Notes under the pieces: generated by a model | What the model saw: the letters and a program-made list of their open reading frames with translations, nothing else | Told to the model about the DNA's origin: nothing | Database searches by the model: none | NCBI GenBank assembly: GCA_019114825.1 | Contig: DXES01000080.1 | Span: 1-37,046 of the forward strand | DNA from: Candidatus Anaerotruncus excrementipullorum | GTDB taxonomy: Bacteria; Bacillota; Clostridia; Oscillospirales; Ruminococcaceae | Length of the DNA stretch: 37,046 bases | Direction of reading: 5' to 3' | Shown: positions 32,109 to 37,046 of the stretch, one piece after another | How the letters are laid out: each line of letters starts with the position of its first letter | Numbering within the stretch: position 1 is the stretch's first letter | Translations under genes and position numbers: made by a program

Positions 32109-32696
32109 ATGAGAGTTATCACCGGATCGGCGCGGGGCACCCGCCTGGAGGCCCCGCCCGGCCTTTCCACCCGCCCCACCTCCGAGATGTGCAAGGAGGC
32201 GGTGTTCAGCATCCTGCACTTCGAGCTGGCGGAGGCCCGGGTGCTGGACCTGTTTGCCGGCAGCGGCCAGATGGGGATCGAGGCCCTCTCCCGGGGGGCG
32301 AAGAGCTGCGTCTTTGTGGATAGCGCCCGCCCGGCCCAGACCGCCATCCGCCGCAACCTGGCCGCCGCCAAGCTGGCCGGCCGGGCCCAGGTGGTGGGGA
32401 TGGAGGCGGAGGCGTTTTTGCGGACCAACCCCGGCCCCTTTGAGATCGCCCTGCTGGACCCGCCCTATGGGCAGCAGCTCTGCCAGGCGCTGCTGCCGCT
32501 GGTGGCCGCCCGGATGAGCGATGGGGGCGTCATCGTCTGCGAGACCGGCCGGGAGGAGGAGCTGCCCGGCCAGGCGGGGGAGTTCTCCCTCAGCCGCACC
32601 TATCGCTATGGCAGGGCCAAGGTGAGCGTCTATCGAAAACAGCAGGAGGAGGAGGAACGCGATGCCGCGCATGGTGATCTGCCCCGGCAGCTTTGA
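32109..32696 (+). CDS. rsmD: 16S rRNA (guanine(966)-N(2))-methyltransferase RsmD
   Basis: The protein has 195 residues. MRVITGSARGTRLEAPPG and TRPTSEMCKEAVFSIL are the family start, VLDLFAGSGQMGIEALSRGA is the SAM site, and LLDPPYG is the catalytic motif of N2-guanine methyltransferases. The last 12 codons overlap coaD by 35 bases, giving an acidic extra tail (EEEERDAAHGD) beyond the usual end. Confidence 0.93.
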   Translation: MRVITGSARGTRLEAPPGLSTRPTSEMCKEAVFSILHFELAEARVLDLFAGSGQMGIEALSRGAKSCVFVDSARPAQTAIRRNLAAAKLAGRAQVVGMEAEAFLRTNPGPFEIALLDPPYGQQLCQALLPLVAARMSDGGVIVCETGREEELPGQAGEFSLSRTYRYGRAKVSVYRKQQEEEERDAAHGDLPRQL

Positions 32697-33171
32697 CCCC
32701 ATCACCAAGGGGCATGAAGATATCATCCGCCGGGCGGCGGCACTGTTCGACCAGGTGCGGGTGCTGGTGAGCACCAACCCGGAGAAGAGCCCCATCTTCT
32801 CCGTCCAGGAGCGGATGGAGCTGATCCGGGATGTCTGCAAGGACCTGCCCAATGTGGAGGTGGACTCCTTCAACGGCCTTTTGGTGGACTACCTGGCCCA
32901 GTCGGGGGCGGTGGCCATCGTCAAGGGCCTGCGGGCGGTCTCCGACTTTGACTACGAGTTCCAGCAGGCGATGGCCAACCGGGCCATGCAGCCCCAGGCG
33001 GAGACCATCTTCCTCACCCCCAATGTGAAGAACATGTTCCTCTCTTCCAGCGTGGTGCGCCAGATCGCCCGCTTTGGCGGGGATATCAGCCAATTTGTCC
33101 CCGCCTGTGTGGTGGACCGGGTGGTGGCCCGCATGACCGAAGCCAACCGCAAGTATTTGGAGAAGGAGTGA
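32662..33171 (+). CDS. coaD: Phosphopantetheine adenylyltransferase
   Basis: The protein has 169 residues. VICPGSFDPITKGHEDII has the TxGH nucleotidyltransferase motif, KGLRAVSDFDYEFQQAMANRAM is the substrate segment, and SSSVVRQIA closes the site. It converts 4'-phosphopantetheine and ATP to dephospho-CoA. The start lies within rsmD, preceded by a GGAGGAGGAGG site. rsmD-coaD pairing is common in bacteria. Confidence 0.96.
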   Translation: MPRMVICPGSFDPITKGHEDIIRRAAALFDQVRVLVSTNPEKSPIFSVQERMELIRDVCKDLPNVEVDSFNGLLVDYLAQSGAVAIVKGLRAVSDFDYEFQQAMANRAMQPQAETIFLTPNVKNMFLSSSVVRQIARFGGDISQFVPACVVDRVVARMTEANRKYLEKE

Positions 33172-33177
33172 TCCTGG

Positions 33178-33663
33178 ATGAATATTGACGAGATCTTGGA
33201 CAACATCGAGGAGCTGCTGGACCGTTCCTGGAGCCTGCCCCTCTCGGGGGGCCGCTGCGTGGTGGATGCGGACAAGGTGCGGGACCTGGTGGACGATATC
33301 CGGCTGAACCTCCCCTCGGAGATCAAGCAGGCCAGGGGGATCGTGGCCGACCGCAGCGAGATCATCGACAACGCCAAGCGGGAGGCGGAGCAGATCGTCC
33401 GCAAGGCGGAGGACCGGGCCCGGGCGCTGGTGTCGGAGGAAGAGGTGGTCAAGGCTGCCCAGGCCAAGGCCACCGAGGTGCTCTCCCAGGCCCAGATGAA
33501 ATCCCGGGAGATCCGCCAGGCTGCCCAGGAGTTTTCCGACAACTGCCTGCTCAAGACCGAGGAGGCGCTGATGAAGTCCCTCACCGAGGTGAAGGCCACC
33601 CGCCAGGCGTTCCGCAACGCCACCGCGAAGGCCGCCCCCGCCCACCCGCCCAAACAGGGCTGA
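33178..33663 (+). CDS. Coiled-coil protein of unknown function downstream of coaD
   Basis: The protein has 161 residues. The N-terminus MNIDEILDNIEELLDRSWSLP is followed by a long charged coiled coil (about 50-145) rich in Ala, Glu and Lys, then a short AHPPKQG tail. There is no membrane segment or signal peptide. It resembles the small coiled-coil proteins, often named ATPase or DivIVA-like, that follow coaD in Clostridia, but shows no ATPase motif. The gap to coaD is six bases, so it is translationally linked. Confidence 0.8.
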   Translation: MNIDEILDNIEELLDRSWSLPLSGGRCVVDADKVRDLVDDIRLNLPSEIKQARGIVADRSEIIDNAKREAEQIVRKAEDRARALVSEEEVVKAAQAKATEVLSQAQMKSREIRQAAQEFSDNCLLKTEEALMKSLTEVKATRQAFRNATAKAAPAHPPKQG

Positions 33664-33673
33664 GCCCATCCCC

Positions 33674-33702
33674 AGCGCCCCACCTGCCGGCGGGGCGCTT
33701 TT
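33674..33702 (+). terminator. Rho-independent terminator before recA
   Basis: Arms AGCGCCCC (33674-33681) and GGGGCGCT (33692-33699) with a ten-base loop are followed by a short T run. It ends the rsmD-coaD transcript. Confidence 0.75.
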
Positions 33703-33715
33703 GCGGAAAAAGAGG

Positions 33716-33729
33716 AGAACATTTGTTCT
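33716..33729. promoter_or_regulatory. LexA (SOS) box upstream of recA
   Basis: AGAAC-ATTT-GTTCT is a perfect palindrome with the GAAC-N4-GTTC core of Gram-positive LexA boxes. It lies just before the recA -35, so recA is likely SOS-induced. lexA itself is not in the window. Confidence 0.85.
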
Positions 33730-33736
33730 ATTTTGC

Positions 33737-33765
33737 TTGCTTTTTCCTCCGCAATCGTGTATAAT
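33737..33765 (+). promoter_or_regulatory. Sigma-A promoter of recA-recX
   Basis: TTGCTT (33737-33742), 17 bases, TATAAT (33760-33765). The LexA box ends seven bases upstream of the -35. Confidence 0.82.
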
Positions 33766-33830
33766 AACCCCAGAAGAGCGAATCCCGCCGCGGCGCGGCG
33801 GAAAACCCAGATAGAGACGGAGGACGCAGC

Positions 33831-34991
33831 ATGGCGGAGAAAAAGGCAATGCCGGTGAGCGGGCGGCGCTCCAGCGTTTCGGCGGAGGACCGGAAAAAGG
33901 CGCTGGAGACGGCCCTGGGCCAGATTGAAAAGCAGTTCGGCAAGGGCGCGGTGATGAAGCTGGGCCAGAATAGCACCCTGAATGTGGAGGCGATCTCCAC
34001 CGGGAGCCTCTCCCTGGACCTGGCGCTGGGCATCGGCGGCCTGCCCCGGGGGCGGATCGTGGAGATCTACGGGCCGGAGAGCTCGGGCAAGACCACCGTG
34101 GCCCTCCATGTGGTGGCGGAGGCCCAGAAGGCGGGCGGCGAAGCGGTGTTCATCGATGTGGAGCACGCCCTGGACCCGGTCTACGCCCAGGCGCTGGGGG
34201 TGGATATCGACTCCCTATTGGTGAGCCAGCCGGACACCGGCGAGCAGGCGCTGGAGATCTGCGAGGCGCTGGTGCGCTCGGGCGCGGTGGACGTGGTGGT
34301 GGTGGACTCGGTGGCCGCCATGGTCACCAAGGCGGAGATCGAGGGGGAGATGGGCGAGAGCCATGTGGGCCTGCAGGCCCGGCTGATGAGCCAGGCCCTG
34401 CGCAAGCTCACCGGCGCCATCGGCAAATCCAACTGCGTGGTCATCTTCATCAACCAGCTGCGGGAGAAGATCGGCGTCATGTACGGCAACCCGGAGACCA
34501 CCCCCGGCGGCCGGGCGCTGAAGTTCTACGCCTCGGTGCGCCTGGATGTGCGCCGGATCGAGCAGCTCAAGAGCGGCAGCGAGGTGATCGGCAACCGCAC
34601 CCGGGTGAAAACGGTGAAAAATAAGGTGGCGCCCCCCTTCAAGGAGGCGGAGTTCGACATCATGTACGGCGAGGGCATCTCCAAGGTGGGGGAGATCCTG
34701 GACCTGGGGGTCCGGCTGGAGATTGTCAGCCGCAGCGGCACCTGGTTCAACTATGGGGATGTGCGCCTGGGCCAGGGCCGGGACAACGCCAAGGAATTTT
34801 TGAAGGCCAACCCCGAGGTGGCCGCCGAGATCGAGGCCAAGATCCGGGAGAACGCCGACAAGCTGCAAAAGTCCTCCCGCACCGCCGGCAAAAAGCCGGT
34901 GAAGGTGGGCAAGCCCCTGGAGGAGGCCCCGGCGGCCGCCCCCGCCCCGGCCGCGCCCCCGGTGAACATCGACGTTGAGGTGGACGGGTGA
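33831..34991 (+). CDS. recA: Recombinase RecA
   Basis: The protein has 386 residues. [19 protein letters not shown] starts the core, [14 protein letters not shown] is the Walker A motif, and [11 protein letters not shown] the Walker B strand. [23 protein letters not shown] and [23 protein letters not shown] are the DNA-binding loops. The C-terminus is an Ala/Pro-rich acidic tail. RecA forms filaments on single-stranded DNA for recombination and triggers LexA cleavage. Its stop overlaps the recX start by one base. Confidence 0.97.
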   Translation: MAEKKAMPVSGRRSSVSAEDRKKALETALGQIEKQFGKGAVMKLGQNSTLNVEAISTGSLSLDLALGIGGLPRGRIVEIYGPESSGKTTVALHVVAEAQKAGGEAVFIDVEHALDPVYAQALGVDIDSLLVSQPDTGEQALEICEALVRSGAVDVVVVDSVAAMVTKAEIEGEMGESHVGLQARLMSQALRKLTGAIGKSNCVVIFINQLREKIGVMYGNPETTPGGRALKFYASVRLDVRRIEQLKSGSEVIGNRTRVKTVKNKVAPPFKEAEFDIMYGEGISKVGEILDLGVRLEIVSRSGTWFNYGDVRLGQGRDNAKEFLKANPEVAAEIEAKIRENADKLQKSSRTAGKKPVKVGKPLEEAPAAAPAPAAPPVNIDVEVDG

Positions 34992-35608
34992 TGGAGATCA
35001 CCGCCCTGAAACCCACCAAACAGGGCCGGATGGCCCTGTTTGTGGATGGGCAGTTCCTCTTCTCCCTGGCGCCGGAGCTGTGTGCCGCCGAGGGCCTAAA
35101 GGTGGGCCGGCAGGTGGAGATCGGGCAGCTGGAGGCGCTGCGGGCCCAATCGGACCTGAAGAAGGCCAAGGAGAAGGCGCTGCAGCTGCTCTCCCGCCAG
35201 GCATATACCGCCGGCCAGCTGCGGCAAAAGCTGGCCCAGCATACCGATGGGGACACCGCCGCCCAGGCGGTGGAGCGGATGGAGCAGCTGGGGCTGGTGG
35301 ATGATGCCGCCTACGCCCGCCAGTTTGCCCAGGAGCTGGCCCAGCGCAAGCGGTTCGGGCCCCTGCGCATCCGCCGGGAGCTCTGCCGCCGGGGGATCGA
35401 CCCCCAGCTGGCCCAGCAGGCCCTGGAGGAGCTGGAGCTGGACCCGGAGGGGGCGATGGGGGAGATTTTGGCCCGGAAATACGCCGCCGCCCCCCAGGAC
35501 CCGGCGGTCCGCCGCCGGGCATACGGGGCGCTGCTGCGGATGGGCTACCAGCCCGCCCAGGCCCGCCGGGCACTGGACGATTTCTGCGGCGGGGGCTGGG
35601 CGGATTAA
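34991..35608 (+). CDS. recX: Regulatory protein RecX
   Basis: The protein has 205 residues. It has a beta-rich N-terminal extension (about 1-55) and three helical RecX repeats, with ALQLLSRQAYTAGQLRQKL, DDAAYARQFAQELAQRKRFGPLRIRRELCRRGI and the final YQPAQARRALDDF. RecX binds and restrains RecA filaments. ATG 34991 overlaps the recA stop (ATGA-type coupling). GTG at 34988 is a possible alternative start. Confidence 0.94.
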   Translation: MEITALKPTKQGRMALFVDGQFLFSLAPELCAAEGLKVGRQVEIGQLEALRAQSDLKKAKEKALQLLSRQAYTAGQLRQKLAQHTDGDTAAQAVERMEQLGLVDDAAYARQFAQELAQRKRFGPLRIRRELCRRGIDPQLAQQALEELELDPEGAMGEILARKYAAAPQDPAVRRRAYGALLRMGYQPAQARRALDDFCGGGWAD

Positions 35609-35621
35609 AAACGGAAAAGCG

Positions 35622-35656
35622 GTTCCACCGCCCCTCTTGGGGGCGGCGGAACTTTT
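35622..35656 (+). terminator. Rho-independent terminator of recA-recX
   Basis: Arms 35622-35634 and 35640-35652 form a GC-rich stem with one mismatch, followed by TTTT, 14 bases past the recX stop. Confidence 0.85.
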
Positions 35657-35701
35657 GCGCGTCTATACAGTCTTTCAAAAACAGTGGAATGGAGCGATCG
35701 T

Positions 35702-37024
35702 ATGTCGGTAAAGGTGGGAATGGTCTCCCTGGGATGTTCCAAAAACCAGGTGGACGCGGAGCTGCTGCTGGCCATGCTGGCGGACGGCGGCTATGAGATC
35801 TGTGCGGATGCCGCCCAGTGCGATGTGGTGGTGGTCAACACCTGCGGGTTTATTGAGGACGCCAAGCGGGAGAGCATCGAGAATATCCTGGAGTTCGCCC
35901 AGATGAAAAACGAGGGGAAGATCAAGGCGGTGGTGGTCACCGGCTGCCTGGCCGAGCGGTACCGGGAGGAGCTGGCCCGGGAGATCCCCGAGGCGGATGT
36001 GGTGCTGGGCATCGGCAGCAACGGCGGCCTGCTCCCGGCGATCCAAGCCGCCCTGGCGGGCAGACGGACGGTGGCCTTTGGCGCCAAGGAGGACCTGCCC
36101 CTGGAGGGCCGGCGGATCTTGGCCAACGACCCCTACTACGCCTACCTGAAGGTGGGGGATGGGTGCGACAACCGGTGTACCTACTGCGCCATCCCCCTGA
36201 TCCGCGGCCCCATGCGCAGCCGCCCGATGGAGAAGATTGTGGAGGAGGCCAGGCAGCTGGCCGCCAATGGGGTCACCGAGCTCAATGTGGTGGCCCAGGA
36301 CACCACCCGCTATGGGGAGGACCTCTACGGCAAACTGATGCTGCCCCAGCTGCTCACCCAGCTCTGCCGCATCGATGGGGTGCGCTGGGTACGCATCCTC
36401 TACTGCTACCCCGACCGGGTGACCGACGAGCTGCTGGAGGTGATGGCCCGGGAGGAGAAGGTGGTCAAATATATGGACCTGCCTCTGCAGCACTGCAACG
36501 GCCGGATCCTGCGGGCAATGAACCGCCGGGGGGACGCCGACAGCCTGAAGGCCCTGCTCCAAAAGGTGCGGGACCGGGTGCCAGGGGTGGTGCTGCGCAC
36601 CACTATGATCGCCGGCTTCCCCACCGAGACGGAGGAGGAGTTCGGAGAGCTCTGCCAGTTCATCCAGGAGGTGCAGTTCGAGCGGCTGGGCTGCTTTGCC
36701 TATTCCGCCGAGGAGGACACCCCCGCCTATGGGATGGAGCAGGTGGACGAGGAGGTCCGCCGCCGCCGGGCGGACCAGGTGATGGAGGTCCAGTACGGCG
36801 TTATGGAGCAGGTGAACCGGGCCCAGCTGGGCCGCCGGCTGACTGTGCTGGTGGAGGGCCGCCAGGGCCGCCTGTGGTACGGCCGCAGCTACATGGATGC
36901 CCCGGACATCGACACCAAGGTCTACTTCACCGCCCGCCGGGCCCACCGCCCCGGGGAGTACATCCAGGTGGAGATCGACGGCGTGGAGGGATACGACCTG
37001 CGGGGCAAGGAGGTGGAGGCATGA
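35702..37024 (+). CDS. rimO: Ribosomal protein S12 methylthiotransferase RimO
   Basis: The protein has 440 residues. The N-terminal MTTase domain has MVSLGCSKNQVDAELL, NTCGFIEDAKRESI and TGCLAERY, whose Cys residues bind the auxiliary cluster. The radical-SAM domain has GCDNRCTYCAIP (C-x3-C-x2-C) and RGPMRSRPMEKI. Then come MDLPLQHCNGRILRAMNRRGD, IAGFPTETEEEF and a C-terminal TRAM domain. It methylthiolates an Asp of S12. ATG 35702 has GGAG eight bases upstream; the longer frame to 35684 adds six unconserved residues. It overlaps the next gene, as is common for rimO-pgsA. Confidence 0.96.
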   Translation: MSVKVGMVSLGCSKNQVDAELLLAMLADGGYEICADAAQCDVVVVNTCGFIEDAKRESIENILEFAQMKNEGKIKAVVVTGCLAERYREELAREIPEADVVLGIGSNGGLLPAIQAALAGRRTVAFGAKEDLPLEGRRILANDPYYAYLKVGDGCDNRCTYCAIPLIRGPMRSRPMEKIVEEARQLAANGVTELNVVAQDTTRYGEDLYGKLMLPQLLTQLCRIDGVRWVRILYCYPDRVTDELLEVMAREEKVVKYMDLPLQHCNGRILRAMNRRGDADSLKALLQKVRDRVPGVVLRTTMIAGFPTETEEEFGELCQFIQEVQFERLGCFAYSAEEDTPAYGMEQVDEEVRRRRADQVMEVQYGVMEQVNRAQLGRRLTVLVEGRQGRLWYGRSYMDAPDIDTKVYFTARRAHRPGEYIQVEIDGVEGYDLRGKEVEA

Positions 37025-37046
37025 ATCTGCCCAACAAGCTGACGGT
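37021..37046 (+). CDS. pgsA: Start of phosphatidylglycerophosphate synthase gene (cut by window edge)
   Basis: ATG at 37021 overlaps the rimO stop (ATGA). The eight visible codons give MNLPNKLT, the usual N-terminus of PgsA, which makes phosphatidylglycerol phosphate from CDP-diacylglycerol. rimO-pgsA adjacency is frequent in Firmicutes. Only the start lies in the window. Confidence 0.8.

Noticed and set aside
29787-32873. Open frame of 1028 codons on the minus strand opposite HPr, uvrC and rsmD
   Set aside because: It is antisense to well-supported genes, has no recognisable domain and is rich in Gly/Leu/His/Pro, as expected from the complement of GC-rich codons.

Overview
The window is GC-rich bacterial chromosome, most likely from a Gram-positive anaerobe of the Clostridia (an Oscillospiraceae/Ruminococcaceae-type gut organism). 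This rests on strong AGGAGG-type ribosome binding sites, the ylxM-ffh-rpsP-khpA-rimM-trmD order, a GAAC-N4-GTTC SOS box upstream of recA, an HPr with both His15 and Ser46, several lipoproteins, and anaerobic molybdenum/iron-sulfur enzymes. The species cannot be named from sequence alone. No transposase, integrase, phage gene or CRISPR array was seen.

Region 1 (1-5.8 kb) starts with the 3' end of a tRNA, probably tRNA-Ser. Three minus-strand envelope genes follow: a repeat-containing lipoprotein, a large CHAP + 2xCAP lipoprotein with low-complexity linkers, and an ECF-type sigma factor fused through a transmembrane helix to two CAP-like ectodomains. The sigma gene and the CHAP/CAP gene have the same promoter-like element (AAAACC-N16-TGTCTT), so this looks like a self-contained, autoregulated sigma-factor circuit.

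Region 2 (5.8-13.5 kb) is a plus-strand gene group: a GntR/FadR-type regulator with palindromic operators, a MalY/PatB-type PLP C-S lyase or aminotransferase, an APC amino-acid permease, and a cytoplasmic redox trio (FAD/NAD(P) oxidoreductase, Mo-bisMGD oxidoreductase, four-cluster ferredoxin). It looks like uptake and redox conversion of an amino acid, possibly sulfur-containing. The substrate is unknown.

Region 3 (13.6-25 kb) holds a PreP-like M16C metalloprotease lipoprotein, a D-2-hydroxyacid dehydrogenase, an OmpR-family two-component system next to an HtrA protease (a layout like secretion-stress systems), a UspA-like protein, a monoacylglycerol-lipase-like hydrolase and cysteine synthase.

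Region 4 (25-37 kb) is housekeeping: ylxM-ffh-rpsP-khpA, then rimM-trmD-DUF554, HPr, uvrC, rsmD-coaD-coiled-coil protein, recA-recX, rimO, and the first codons of pgsA at the right edge.
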